Assembly: GCA_947164865.1 (NCBI GenBank)
Contig: CAMUYA010000004.1
Span: 62,001-126,000, forward strand
Direction: 5' to 3'
From: an uncultured Lachnospiraceae bacterium
GTDB taxonomy: Bacteria > Bacillota > Clostridia > Lachnospirales > Lachnospiraceae
DNA: 64,000 bases
Shown: positions 1 through 9,896 of the stretch, one piece after another
Numbering within the stretch: position 1 is the first letter of the stretch
How the letters are laid out: each line of letters opens with the position of its first letter
Notes under the pieces: generated by a model
Seen by the model: only the letters and a program-made list of their open reading frames with translations
Database searches by the model: none
What the model was told of the DNA's origin: nothing
Translations under genes and position numbers: made by a program

Positions 1-1
1 G

Positions 2-856
2 GCGATCCCCGTGGTAAGAGGGCAGAAGACCGATAAGGAAAAGTTTGCGGGTGCGGTTGCAACATACACTATCGAAGCTCTCATGCACGACGGAAAAGCG
101 CTTCAGTCCGGTACCAGCCACAACTTCGGAGACGGATTTGCGAAGGCATTCGGAATACAGTTTGCCGATAAGGACAATACTCTTAAATATGTGCATCAGA
201 CTTCATGGGGAGTGACTACAAGGCTTATCGGAGCCATCATCATGACACACGGTGATAACGAAGGGCTTGTGCTTCCGCCCAGAGTGGCTCCCATTCAGGT
301 ATGTGTTATTCCCATTCAGCAGAAAAAAGAAGGTGTGCTCGACAAGGCAAATGAGATAGCACAGAGCCTTAAAAATATCTGCAGAGTCAAGGTGGATGAT
401 ACCGACAAGACACCCGGATTTAAATTCGCCGAGGCGGAGATGCGCGGATATCCCATAAGGATCGAGATAGGTCCCAGAGATATCGAAGAGGGTAAATGTG
501 TACTTGTCCGCCGCGATACAAGAGAAAAGATCGAATGCGCGATAAGCGATATAGAAACAAAAGTACCCGGGCTTCTTGAGACTATCCAGAGCGAGATGCT
601 GCAGCGCGCAAGGCAGCACAGAGACGCCCACACATATGTGGCTCACGATATGGCAGAGCTTGAGAAGATATTCTCGGAGACCACCGGTTTTGTCAAGGCA
701 ATGTGGTGCGGTGACAGAGCCTGTGAGGATACTATCAAGGAAAAACTGGCGGTTACCAGCAGATGCATGCCTTTTGCACAGGAAAAGGTGGGGGACAAGT
801 GCGTATGCTGCGGTAAACCCGCAGAGAAGATGGTTTATTGGGGAAAGGCTTATTAA
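2..856 (+). CDS. proS: Prolyl-tRNA synthetase, archaeal/eukaryotic-like type, 3' part
   Basis: C-terminal part of an enzyme that charges tRNA-Pro with proline in the cytoplasm. The reading frame is already open at the window edge, so the start lies upstream and the GTG at 11 is an internal valine codon. The visible part has the end of the class II catalytic core ([35 protein letters not shown]), the anticodon-binding domain ([10 protein letters not shown] onwards), and a C-terminal module with four cysteines (WCGDRACED and KCVCCGKP) ending in a terminal Tyr. That ending is characteristic of the ProS type 3 found in archaea, eukaryotes and many Clostridia. The stop codon overlaps the next start (TAATG), suggesting translational coupling. 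Confidence 0.95.
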   Translation, partial: AIPVVRGQKTDKEKFAGAVATYTIEALMHDGKALQSGTSHNFGDGFAKAFGIQFADKDNTLKYVHQTSWGVTTRLIGAIIMTHGDNEGLVLPPRVAPIQVCVIPIQQKKEGVLDKANEIAQSLKNICRVKVDDTDKTPGFKFAEAEMRGYPIRIEIGPRDIEEGKCVLVRRDTREKIECAISDIETKVPGLLETIQSEMLQRARQHRDAHTYVAHDMAELEKIFSETTGFVKAMWCGDRACEDTIKEKLAVTSRCMPFAQEKVGDKCVCCGKPAEKMVYWGKAY

Positions 857-1854
857 TGAACCTTGTAGTGGTCGATCTGGAGTGGAACCAGAGCAGCACG
901 GGACGTGAACCCGAGGTTGCAAAGCTTCCCTTCGAGATCATAGAGATCGGTGCGATAAAACTAAATGACAGCTACGAGATGGTCGGTGAATTCAGCGAGC
1001 TGATAAAGCCCATTGTATACCCCAGGCTTTATCACATCACCAGTAAGATCATCCACATTCAGATGGAGGATCTTGCCCGGGGCGGAAAGTTTACCGAGAT
1101 CGCGCCGAGATTTGCTTCATGGTGCGGAGAAGGATGTCTGCTGTGCACCTGGGGCCCTTCGGATATCACCGAGCTCCAGCGCAATCTTAAATTCTACGGC
1201 ATGCCTCTTATAAGCAAAGGTCCGGTGGCGTATCTGGATGTGCAGAAGCTTTATGCGCTTGCATTCGAAAAGGATAAAAAGACAAGACTCAGCCTCGAAC
1301 ATGCCACCGATGCTGCGGGGATAGAAAAGGATATACCTTTTCACCGCGCCTTCAGTGACGCCTACTATACAGCCCGGATCCTTGCCAAGATCGGCAGGGA
1401 ACATCCCGAGGTGCTGAAGTTTGTTTCGTATGATGTTACATTCCCGCCGGAGACAAAGATCGAAGAAGTTTTTACGGATTTCGGTACATACTCCAAGCGC
1501 ATAACCAGAAGGTACAAGAACCGCGAGGCGGCGCTAAGTGACAGAGATGTCATGTCTATTGTCTGCACGATCTGCAATAAACAGATAAAGAAAAGGATAG
1601 GCTGGTTTTCTACGAACGGAAAGCAGTTTATTTCTGCCGGATTCTGTGACACTCACGGTCTTGTTAAGAACCGTGTCAGGATCCATAAATATGATGATGA
1701 CAGCGTATGTGCGATCAAGATCGTAAAACCGATAGAAAACGACTCCCTGGTAAGGCTCAAGGAAAAATCCGCCCATGCCGAGGAGCTTAGGAAAAAGCGC
1801 CGTGAAGCCGAAAAGAAAGCACGGGAAGCAGCCAAAAGATCATTACCTAAATGA
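856..1854 (+). CDS. DEDDh 3'-5' exonuclease-domain protein (KapD-like)
   Basis: Probable 3'-5' exonuclease of the RNase T/DnaQ fold. Exo I is visible at the very N terminus (VVVDLEWNQ, with D7 and E9) and Exo III as HRAFSDAYYTARIL, giving the His and last Asp of the DEDDh set. About 130 residues follow the exonuclease domain. They include a Cys pair (CTICNK) and a lysine-rich charged helix at the end, and I do not recognise that part. I start it at the ATG at 856, which shares its A with the proS stop and has GGGAAAGG about 7 bases upstream. An in-frame ATG at 838 has no better ribosome binding site and would add six residues. Similar proteins are annotated as KapD-like sporulation inhibitors or just exonucleases; the substrate is unknown. 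Confidence 0.8.
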   Translation: MNLVVVDLEWNQSSTGREPEVAKLPFEIIEIGAIKLNDSYEMVGEFSELIKPIVYPRLYHITSKIIHIQMEDLARGGKFTEIAPRFASWCGEGCLLCTWGPSDITELQRNLKFYGMPLISKGPVAYLDVQKLYALAFEKDKKTRLSLEHATDAAGIEKDIPFHRAFSDAYYTARILAKIGREHPEVLKFVSYDVTFPPETKIEEVFTDFGTYSKRITRRYKNREAALSDRDVMSIVCTICNKQIKKRIGWFSTNGKQFISAGFCDTHGLVKNRVRIHKYDDDSVCAIKIVKPIENDSLVRLKEKSAHAEELRKKRREAEKKAREAAKRSLPK

Positions 1855-4550
1855 GAAACAGACGAAGTGAATCTTTAAATTCGAATAATGTGATCTCTCA
1901 AAAGGGAACGCGTATAAAAAGCTCTTTTGCAAAGGCAGTGGAAAAGCCCGGATCAAGGTATTTAAGAAGCCTTATCTACATCGGGATCTACTTCTTCTCA
2001 CTCCTTTACTGGGAGCTTCTTTTGAGACTGGTGATATCCGGAACGGTGTACGGAAGAAATCTCACTTTTCTTTTTTTCATTCCCGCAGAGAGTCTTATTT
2101 TTGCGGCAATAACCGGCTTTAGCCAAAGGCATGTGATAATCAACAAACTGGAGAATCTTGTGATACTGTTTGCTCTGGCGCTGTATTACGGCGTGCAGGT
2201 GGTTTATTACAGGATATTCGGATCGATGCTTTCCGTTAATCTCCTGGGCATGGGTACCGAAGCTGTAGGTGATTTCGGATGGGCAGCCGTCGGAACGATA
2301 ATAGACTCCGTCGGTTATCTTGCGCTTATACTGATACCGGTTGTTGTGACAATGTTCCTTTCGGTTTTCAGACCCCGCGGAATATGGGAATTTAACAGAA
2401 AGTCCATACTGGGGGCAGGGTATGCGCGGAGAATGCATGCCGTATTTCTCATTGGGGCACTTGCCCTTTTTATTCTCGGGGCAGAGGGACTGAGATTGTT
2501 GGGAACAGAGCGGGGAAGCGCATACTATGTGCTTAAGGATGAGACTTCGGATACGGATATCACAACCGATCGGATAGGCTCCCTGGCCACATCGGTGGTG
2601 GAGGGGACGTATCGCCTGTTCGGAAGCAGAAACACAAATAATACCGTAAAGACGGTTTCTCTTGAACAAGGTGTGTTCGAACTTGATAAAGCACCGGAGG
2701 AAGCAGGAACACAGATCCCAGGGGATGAGACTCCGGGCGCAGAGAGCAGTGTAGCGGCAGGTGAAAACCCGGAACAGACATCGGAAAATACATCCGATAA
2801 GACATCAGATAATACTTCACAGGGAAAAGAAAACGGTTCCGAAGCCGGAACGGATGCGGAGATCCGGGACAAAGAGAATAAAGAGGACGGGGAGCCTGAG
2901 GAAAGGCCTGCTGCGCAGCCTCACGTAAACGAGGCACTTGATTTTGCAGCGCTGAGAGAGCTATCGGATGATAAAGCAGTGATCTCACTCTGTGATTATT
3001 TTGATGCAAAGACCCCCACGATGACAAACGAATACACAGGGCTTTTCGAAGGATACAACCTGGTGTATATATGTGCCGAAGGGTTTTCCAGATACGGAAT
3101 TGATCCCGATATAACGCCGATGCTCTATGAGATGGCTAACAACGGGATAGTTCTCAAGCATTTCTACAACAGCTTTCCCAATACCACCACCAACGGAGAG
3201 TTCGCATTTGCAACATCCCTATGGCCCGATGTATCGAGAGCGGCCGATCAGGGAACGGGAGTAGGGTCCTTTTCACAGTCGGGTGCGGTGTTTATGCCCA
3301 ATGGATTGGGGGATATATTTACTGCCGAGGGGGTGCCGGCATACGCTTATCACGACTTTATCGGAAGATATTACAGAAGAAAGTATACATGGCCGAATCT
3401 GGGCTATGAGAATATCAAATTCCTTGGGCAGGGGATGACCTTTTCTTCATCCTGGCCCGCTTCGGATCTTGAAATGTTTGAACAGTCGGTGGACGATTAT
3501 ATCGGAGAGGACAGGTTTCATGCGTATTATATGACCTTCAGCGGACACGGTCCCTATACTTCCGCCAATGTGATGTACCGCAAGAATATTAAAACGGTAA
3601 AGGAACTTGCCGGGGATAAATACAAGGATGATGCGATCCTGGGTTATTTCTGCGGGGAATACGAATTCGAACTGGGGCTGGAGTACCTTGTGGAACGCCT
3701 TAAGGATGCGGGCAAGCTCGACAAAACGGTTATAGTGATAATAGGCGACCATTACCCCTATTACCTCACCGATTCCGCCAAAAAGGAATATGGCGGCGGG
3801 ACCATAGAGGATGTGTTTGAACAGAGCAGATCCACATGTATCATTTATAACAGCGGCCTTGAGCAGCCCATAGTTTCCAATGCTTACTGCTGCAATGTGG
3901 ATATTCTTCCGACTGTGCTCAACCTGTTCGGGATAGAATACGATTCAAGGCTGTTTATGGGAAATGACATATTCTCATCTTCCCTGCACAGGGCGCGCCT
4001 CTATAACGGAAGCTTTATCACCGAGTTTGTAAGCTACGATAAAAAAGAAAACAAAGTAGTCTGGAACGATCTGGTAAAGGACTATGAGCAGGACAGGCTG
4101 GACAGGTACCTGAATGCTCTACTCGATTATACCGAGAATGAATATAACGCATCACTGCAGATGATAAAGACCAATTTTATGCTGTTTGCATGGAAGAATG
4201 CGGGTCTTATCACCGAAGAAGAATATAAAAAAGAGCTGGCCAGAGAAAAAAAGATCCTTGCCGCATACGAAAACGAGGATCTGACCGATATGCTCGAACT
4301 TCAGGCAAGGCAGGCACCTTCTGAGGAAGCGGAGCCGGGGGAAAATATGCCGGAAACCCCGCAGGAAAACATACAAGCTCCCCCCGAGGAAACCCCGCAG
4401 GAAACACCTGAGGAGACCCCGCAGGAGGAGATGCCTCCCGCTGAGGAAATCCCGGAAAACGTACAGGAACCTCCCGCTGAGGAAGTCCAGGAAAACGTGC
4501 AGACCGAAGAGACGCCGCAGGACACTGAACAGCCCGAAGCCGGCGAATAA
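1851..4550 (+). CDS. LtaS-type membrane sulfatase/phosphoglycerol transferase
   Basis: Polytopic membrane enzyme of the alkaline phosphatase/sulfatase superfamily, like lipoteichoic acid synthase. Residues 1-220 hold about five membrane segments. An acidic Ser/Thr/Glu-rich linker (about 280-365) leads into the extracellular catalytic domain (about 390-710). The nucleophile motif FPNTTTNGEF places the likely catalytic Thr at 446, by alignment with the KTSDSEF region of LtaS, and IGDHYPYY supplies metal ligands. It would transfer glycerol phosphate or a similar group onto a cell-envelope glycolipid or polymer. At 899 aa it is longer than LtaS (about 640), because of the linker and a Pro/Glu-rich tail from about 830. 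It starts in an ATGA overlap with the exonuclease gene. The exact acceptor cannot be told from sequence. Confidence 0.8.
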   Translation: MRNRRSESLNSNNVISQKGTRIKSSFAKAVEKPGSRYLRSLIYIGIYFFSLLYWELLLRLVISGTVYGRNLTFLFFIPAESLIFAAITGFSQRHVIINKLENLVILFALALYYGVQVVYYRIFGSMLSVNLLGMGTEAVGDFGWAAVGTIIDSVGYLALILIPVVVTMFLSVFRPRGIWEFNRKSILGAGYARRMHAVFLIGALALFILGAEGLRLLGTERGSAYYVLKDETSDTDITTDRIGSLATSVVEGTYRLFGSRNTNNTVKTVSLEQGVFELDKAPEEAGTQIPGDETPGAESSVAAGENPEQTSENTSDKTSDNTSQGKENGSEAGTDAEIRDKENKEDGEPEERPAAQPHVNEALDFAALRELSDDKAVISLCDYFDAKTPTMTNEYTGLFEGYNLVYICAEGFSRYGIDPDITPMLYEMANNGIVLKHFYNSFPNTTTNGEFAFATSLWPDVSRAADQGTGVGSFSQSGAVFMPNGLGDIFTAEGVPAYAYHDFIGRYYRRKYTWPNLGYENIKFLGQGMTFSSSWPASDLEMFEQSVDDYIGEDRFHAYYMTFSGHGPYTSANVMYRKNIKTVKELAGDKYKDDAILGYFCGEYEFELGLEYLVERLKDAGKLDKTVIVIIGDHYPYYLTDSAKKEYGGGTIEDVFEQSRSTCIIYNSGLEQPIVSNAYCCNVDILPTVLNLFGIEYDSRLFMGNDIFSSSLHRARLYNGSFITEFVSYDKKENKVVWNDLVKDYEQDRLDRYLNALLDYTENEYNASLQMIKTNFMLFAWKNAGLITEEEYKKELAREKKILAAYENEDLTDMLELQARQAPSEEAEPGENMPETPQENIQAPPEETPQETPEETPQEEMPPAEEIPENVQEPPAEEVQENVQTEETPQDTEQPEAGE

Positions 4551-4591
4551 AGAGTTTATTAAGCTTTAATTCTTTTTTCATACTTTTACTA

Positions 4592-4620
4592 TTGCCTAAC
4601 ACAAAGGGCTTAAATATAAT
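4592..4620 (+). promoter_or_regulatory. Sigma-A promoter of ftsH
   Basis: TTGCCT (4592-4597), a 17-base spacer and a perfect TATAAT (4615-4620). Transcription would begin near 4627, downstream of an in-frame ATG at 4592, which supports the ftsH start at 4688. Confidence 0.75.
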
Positions 4621-4687
4621 GGTTGTATATTGCGGGGACGGGGAAAGGAAAGCAATTCGCATACTACAAAGTATCAAAGAGGTTCAA

Positions 4688-6952
4688 ATGGACAACAATA
4701 ATCTGAACGAATACGAAGGCGGAAACGGAAACCGCGGTGACGGAGGAAACGGAAACCGCGGCGGAGGCAAAAACAACAATAACAAGAATCAGCGTCCGAA
4801 CGGCTGGATGGCGATCATATTCACACTTATGCTCGTTGCGCTGGGATTCCTTATCTACAATATGTTCTTCAGCGGCGGAAAGAATTACACCACCAAGGAG
4901 TACACGGAGTTTTTAAAGGATCTGGAGGCAGACAAAGTCGAATCCATCGAGATCAATGCCGAGAAGGCACTGATGACGGTTACGCTGAAGCTTGATGCGG
5001 TAGATACCTCCGATGCGGGTGATGTATCGGGCGGAAATATGCTTGAGCAGTATGCCTATTCCCTTCAGCTGGAGAGCGAGAGAGTATATCAGACCTATGT
5101 GATGGAGCCCTTCGAAACTCTTACCCCCAAACTGGTCAAGCACGATGTTCTCGGTAAGAGAATAGTAAATACCAACTCCGGAATGTTCACGGAGATACTT
5201 GTGGGAGTTATCATTCCCGTTGTGCTCATCGCAGTGATCATGATGTTCTTCATGCGCAGGATGGGAGGAAGCGGCGGGCCTTTCAGCGTCGGAAAAAGCA
5301 ATGCAAAGGTATATGTTCAGAAGGAGACCGGAGTTACCTTTGCCGATGTGGCAGGGGAGGATGAGGCAAAAGAATCACTTGTGGAAGTGGTTGACTTCCT
5401 TCATGATCCTTCCAAATATACCAAGATCGGTGCAAGGCTTCCGAAGGGAGCTCTGCTCGTAGGCCCTCCCGGAACGGGTAAAACCCTTCTTGCAAGGGCA
5501 GTGGCAGGTGAAGCGCATGTTCCTTTCTTCTCACTTACCGGTTCCGACTTTATCGAGCTGTATGTCGGCGTGGGTGCATCGAGAGTAAGGGATCTCTTTA
5601 AAGAGGCAAATAAAAATGCTCCTTGCATTATCTTTATAGACGAGATAGATGCCATCGGAAGAAGCCGTGACTCGAAATACGGCGGCGGAAATGAGGAAAG
5701 GGAGCAGACCCTTAACCAGCTCCTTTCCGAGATGGACGGATTCGATCCTTCAAAGGGAATACTGATCCTTGGGGCTACCAACCGCCCGGAGATACTGGAC
5801 AAAGCACTTCTGCGTCCCGGCCGTTTCGACAGACGTATCATTGTTGATAAACCCGATCTAAAGGGCCGTGTTGAGATATTAAAAGTACATGCCAAAGATG
5901 TCAAGATGGATGAGACGGTGGACCTTGATGCCATCGCGCTTGCAACCAGCGGCGCTGTCGGTTCCGATCTCGCAAATATGATCAACGAGGCTGCCATCAA
6001 TGCGGTCAAGGGCAACAGGCAGTATGTCAACCAGCAGGATCTGTTTGCTGCGGTTGAGCAGGTGCTTGTCGGAAAAGAAAAGAAAGACCGCATAATGAGC
6101 GCCGAGGAGAGAAAGATCGTATCTTATCACGAGGTGGGCCATGCACTGATAAGCGCTTTGCAGAAGAATTCCGATCCCGTTCAGAAGATCACTATAGTTC
6201 CCCGCACCATGGGAGCCCTGGGATACGTTATGAACGTCCCCGAGGAGGAGAAATACCTAAACAGCGAAGCGGAGCTGCGCGATAAGGTGGTAAGCCTTCT
6301 GGGCGGACGTGCTGCCGAGGAGATCATGTTTGACTCCGTGACCACGGGTGCTTCGAACGATATCGAAAAGGCAACGGAGCTTGTACGCGATATGATCACC
6401 AGATACGGTATGAGCAAGAAGTTCGGTCTGATGAACCTTGCCACCGTTGAAAGCAGATACCTTGAAGGAAGAGTGGAACTCAACTGCTCCGACCGCACAG
6501 CAGCTCTTATAGACGAAGAGATAGCCGCAGTGCTTAAGGACAGCTACGAGAAGGCACTATCCATGCTCCGCGAGAACAAGGACATCATGGATAAGATCGC
6601 AAAGCACCTTATCGAAAAAGAGACCATCACCGGTAAGGAATTCATGCAGATCTTCCGAAAGGAAAAAGGTCTTCCCGATCCTGAGGAAGAGAAGAAGGAA
6701 AAAGAAACTGAAACTGCCGAAAGATCAGATGATGCACCTGTTGAAAAAGCAGAAGAAGCTGATGAAAAGGCAGATGATATCGCTGAAGTTAAATCGGATG
6801 ATATCCCCGAGGTAAGAACAGGGGAGGAAACGGAAAAGGAAAATGTGAGCGAAGCACAGGATGATGCTCTGGGCGGAGATGAGAAATGGCAGGCGCCTTC
6901 ATCTCCCGATGACGGGAAAATGCGCGGAAGGTTTTCCAATTCCGAGATGTAA
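4688..6952 (+). CDS. ftsH: ATP-dependent zinc metalloprotease FtsH
   Basis: Membrane-anchored hexameric AAA+ protease that degrades misassembled membrane proteins and regulatory proteins. The start is the ATG at 4688, preceded by AGAGG, because the promoter begins downstream of the longer ORF's ATG. In order: an Asn/Gly-rich cytoplasmic leader, a membrane segment (about 40-60), an extracellular domain, a second membrane segment (about 170-195), the AAA module with Walker A GPPGTGKT (259-266) and Walker B IIFIDEID, the SRH arginines (RPGRFDRR), and the zinc motif HEVGH (481-485). At 754 aa it is about 100 residues longer than most FtsH, through a Glu/Asp/Lys-rich tail after about 640. The glycine/asparagine repeat at residues 8-35 is also unusual. 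It begins its own transcription unit, with the next gene touching its stop. Confidence 0.95.
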   Translation: MDNNNLNEYEGGNGNRGDGGNGNRGGGKNNNNKNQRPNGWMAIIFTLMLVALGFLIYNMFFSGGKNYTTKEYTEFLKDLEADKVESIEINAEKALMTVTLKLDAVDTSDAGDVSGGNMLEQYAYSLQLESERVYQTYVMEPFETLTPKLVKHDVLGKRIVNTNSGMFTEILVGVIIPVVLIAVIMMFFMRRMGGSGGPFSVGKSNAKVYVQKETGVTFADVAGEDEAKESLVEVVDFLHDPSKYTKIGARLPKGALLVGPPGTGKTLLARAVAGEAHVPFFSLTGSDFIELYVGVGASRVRDLFKEANKNAPCIIFIDEIDAIGRSRDSKYGGGNEEREQTLNQLLSEMDGFDPSKGILILGATNRPEILDKALLRPGRFDRRIIVDKPDLKGRVEILKVHAKDVKMDETVDLDAIALATSGAVGSDLANMINEAAINAVKGNRQYVNQQDLFAAVEQVLVGKEKKDRIMSAEERKIVSYHEVGHALISALQKNSDPVQKITIVPRTMGALGYVMNVPEEEKYLNSEAELRDKVVSLLGGRAAEEIMFDSVTTGASNDIEKATELVRDMITRYGMSKKFGLMNLATVESRYLEGRVELNCSDRTAALIDEEIAAVLKDSYEKALSMLRENKDIMDKIAKHLIEKETITGKEFMQIFRKEKGLPDPEEEKKEKETETAERSDDAPVEKAEEADEKADDIAEVKSDDIPEVRTGEETEKENVSEAQDDALGGDEKWQAPSSPDDGKMRGRFSNSEM

Positions 6953-9196
6953 ATGAAAAATAAAATAAAAAAGCTCATAACGGGCTTTTATGAAGGAAAG
7001 AACTTAAAAAAACAGCTTCCGGTAATGCTCATCGGTGTATTTATGATGGGCTTTACTTTGTCATGGCTCAGACTGGTTGACTGGGGAACAGATCCCTTCA
7101 CCAACATGAACATTGCCGTAAGCGAAAAAATCGGTCTTTCTCTGGGAACATGGCAGTTTATTTTTAATACGATACTTTTTATTATCGTTATCCTTTTGGG
7201 AGCCGATAATATAGGCTTCGGAACAGTCGCAAATATGACTCTTATAGGGTATATCTGCGACTTTTTTACGTGGGTCTGGAAAAAGGTATTGCCCGCACAG
7301 CTCCTGGAGTATCCCGAAGAGACCGGGAACATAAACGAGAGACTTCTGATACCTCATTTTTCGGGCGATTATTTATGGCTCCGCATTATTGTGATGATAG
7401 TGGCTCTTGCGGTTTTCGTATTTTCAGCTGCGCTGTATATGGATTCCGGGCTCGGAGTATCTCCCTGCGACGCGATCCCTTTTATGATCTGGTCCAAGCT
7501 TAACAAACTGCCGCTCCGGGTGGTGAGGATAGCATATGACGCCTCTCTTTTGCTCATCGCATTTGCCTTCGGAAGCAAGTGGTATATCGTTACGATACTG
7601 ATGGTGCTCAGCCTGGGGCCGACTATAGAATTTGTGGGAAAAAACATAAAGAGATGGTTTTCCTTTGTGCTGGTATTCGTTGTTGTTTCAACCGGTGTGA
7701 TGATGAATCCTCTCAAGTCATACGCCATGACTGATGAGGAACAGCTGGAGTACAATAAAAGCCTGAGCGTGCAGTCAAACGAGACCGCCAACTGGCCGCA
7801 GGGCCCGGTCGTGGGTGCGGAATCCGCTATTCTCATCGAGGCGGAAAGCGGAGTCATCCTCTATGAAAAGAATATACATTTTGAGGAATATCCCGCTTCG
7901 ACCACCAAGATCCTGACCTGCCTGATAGCTGCGGAAAGATGCAAAAATGACGAGATCGTCAGTTTTTCCCATGATGCGGTGTTTGACACCCCGAGAGATT
8001 CTAACAATATAGCCATCGATCAGGGAGAGGAACTGACTGTATATGAGTGCCTGCAGGCAATCCTTATCCGCTCCGCCAACGAGTGTGCTTTTGCTTTGGC
8101 AGAGCATATAGCCGGGGGTCACTGGAGCGAATTTGCAAAGATCATGAACGAGCGGGCGGCGGAGCTTGGGTGCATGGATTCCAATTTCGTCAATCCCAAC
8201 GGACTTCCCGATGACAACCACTTCACAAGTGCCTATGACCTTGCTCAGATCGGCAGAGAGTTTTTTAAGAACGATATGCTCTGTGAGATAACTCTTTCTC
8301 CCAGGCTGCATATATATCCAAGCGCCAAGCAGAAGGACGAGATCGTGGAGAATTCCACCAATCAGATGCTCAGCGGGAAAAAGTACGAGTATGAATATCT
8401 GGTGGGCGCCAAAACGGGATACACCGAAGCGGCGGGAAGCTGCCTTGTATCCTGCGCGGAAAAGGATGGGGTACGCCTCATATGCGTGGTGATGAACGAT
8501 GTTGCTCCCGAGCAGTATCTTGATACGATCTCTCTTTTTGATTACGGCTTCTCCAATTTCGATAAAGTGAGTATCGCCGAGAGAGAGACAAAATATAACA
8601 TAAGCACAAAGGGCTCATTTTATACGGGGGTGGATGTTTTCGGCAATTCACAGCCCATACTGTCCCTCAACAAGAATGCTTTTGTAATGCTCCCCAAAAC
8701 AGTTGACTTTGAGGATATAGAATCGGAGATATCCTACAACACCGAAAAGGCGGAGCAGGCAGCCATCATCAAGTATTCATACCACGGAAGAACGCTGGGA
8801 GAGGCGTCTGTTGACTTTGTCAAAAGCGGAGATAACGGAGGCTACAAATTTGATGAGGAAGTGCCCGAATCCGTAGCCGCCGAAAAGGAAGAGCCGGAGG
8901 AGAACGAAGAAGAAAAGATCGTTTTTATCAATATTGTGAAGATCGGTAAATATGTGCTGATTGTCGGCGGAAGTGCCGGGCTTATTTATCTGATCATAAG
9001 ATGTATCACGAATTACCGCAGGCGTCACCCCAACTGGCGCGCCAACTGGAGACGTGACAGACGCAGAAAAAGAAGCGGTAAGTGGACAGCGGACCTGCAC
9101 TCCGAGGCGAGGCGTCACAAAGCGGAATTAAGCGCAGAGAGAAAAAGACGCACAAAAGGCAGAAAGCGTGTAAACAGACTGTTCAGTAACAGATAG
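6953..9196 (+). CDS. Fusion: YczE/YitT-like membrane protein + D-Ala-D-Ala carboxypeptidase
   Basis: Residues 1-230 form a polytopic membrane domain of the YczE/YyaS type (DWGTDPFTNMN, GSGLGVSPCDAIPF-like loop, final SLGPTIEF). From about 236 the chain looks like a secretory signal (RWFSFVLVFVVVSTGV, then SYAMTD) followed by a complete class A low-molecular-weight penicillin-binding protein. That part has STTK (S316-K319), SAN (374-376) and KTG (487-489), then a C-terminal membrane segment and a very basic tail. The second half should trim the terminal D-Ala from peptidoglycan pentapeptides outside the cell. The frame is open throughout. A GTG at 7634 would give a conventional signal peptide, so internal initiation is possible, although no good Shine-Dalgarno is seen there. 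The ATG directly follows the ftsH stop. Confidence 0.85.
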   Translation: MKNKIKKLITGFYEGKNLKKQLPVMLIGVFMMGFTLSWLRLVDWGTDPFTNMNIAVSEKIGLSLGTWQFIFNTILFIIVILLGADNIGFGTVANMTLIGYICDFFTWVWKKVLPAQLLEYPEETGNINERLLIPHFSGDYLWLRIIVMIVALAVFVFSAALYMDSGLGVSPCDAIPFMIWSKLNKLPLRVVRIAYDASLLLIAFAFGSKWYIVTILMVLSLGPTIEFVGKNIKRWFSFVLVFVVVSTGVMMNPLKSYAMTDEEQLEYNKSLSVQSNETANWPQGPVVGAESAILIEAESGVILYEKNIHFEEYPASTTKILTCLIAAERCKNDEIVSFSHDAVFDTPRDSNNIAIDQGEELTVYECLQAILIRSANECAFALAEHIAGGHWSEFAKIMNERAAELGCMDSNFVNPNGLPDDNHFTSAYDLAQIGREFFKNDMLCEITLSPRLHIYPSAKQKDEIVENSTNQMLSGKKYEYEYLVGAKTGYTEAAGSCLVSCAEKDGVRLICVVMNDVAPEQYLDTISLFDYGFSNFDKVSIAERETKYNISTKGSFYTGVDVFGNSQPILSLNKNAFVMLPKTVDFEDIESEISYNTEKAEQAAIIKYSYHGRTLGEASVDFVKSGDNGGYKFDEEVPESVAAEKEEPEENEEEKIVFINIVKIGKYVLIVGGSAGLIYLIIRCITNYRRRHPNWRANWRRDRRRKRSGKWTADLHSEARRHKAELSAERKRRTKGRKRVNRLFSNR

Positions 9197-9207
9197 GAAG
9201 ATGTAAA

Positions 9208-9855
9208 ATGAGGCTTAGAAATATCACAGGCTGTCGCGAAATGATAGCCGACAGTAAATACGTTGTAAGAGAAGAAGAGCTTGAAAAGTGCCCCGGCACC
9301 TGGCACGAACGATTCGGAAACAACAACCCGATAAGAATAGAGATAGGCATGGGGAAGGGAAGGTTCATACACGAACTGGCAAGCCTTAATCCCGATGTAA
9401 ATTATATCGGGATAGAAAAATATTCCGCTGTGCTGCTGCGCGCGGTCCAGAAGATGGAAGAAGATGAAAAGCAGAATCTGATCTTTGTCAGAATGGATGC
9501 GGAGGATATAACAAAGGTTTTCGCGCCCGGCGAGGCTGACAGGATCTATCTTAATTTTTCCGATCCATGGCCAAAGGACCGTCATGCAAAAAGGCGTCTT
9601 CCTTCAAGACAGTTTCTGGACAGATATGATAAGATACTTAAAGAGGACGGATGCATAGAATTTAAAACGGATAACAGGGATCTTTTTGATTTTGCGGTGG
9701 AAGAACTCGAAGGTTCCAAATGGCATGCGGACTACATTTCATACGACCTTCACTCGGATGCGAAACTGATGGAGGGAAATGTTATGACCGAGTATGAAGA
9801 AAAGTTTTCATCCATGGGGAATCCGATCTTTAAATACTGCATCCGAAGGAACTGA
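9208..9855 (+). CDS. trmB: tRNA (guanine-N7-)-methyltransferase
   Basis: Transfers a methyl group from SAM to N7 of G46 in the tRNA variable loop. The SAM-binding loop EIGMGKGRFIHELA is near residue 48, and the family signature FSDPWPKDRHAKRRL is around 113-127, followed by TDNRDLFDFA. Its 215 aa match the family's usual length. The ATG at 9208 has an AGGAAG ribosome binding site and lies 11 bases after the carboxypeptidase fusion, so the two are probably cotranscribed. Confidence 0.95.
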   Translation: MRLRNITGCREMIADSKYVVREEELEKCPGTWHERFGNNNPIRIEIGMGKGRFIHELASLNPDVNYIGIEKYSAVLLRAVQKMEEDEKQNLIFVRMDAEDITKVFAPGEADRIYLNFSDPWPKDRHAKRRLPSRQFLDRYDKILKEDGCIEFKTDNRDLFDFAVEELEGSKWHADYISYDLHSDAKLMEGNVMTEYEEKFSSMGNPIFKYCIRRN

Positions 9856-9896
9856 CCATCCGTACAGCCGGGCTTAAGTAAGAGGTGCGAAAAGGT

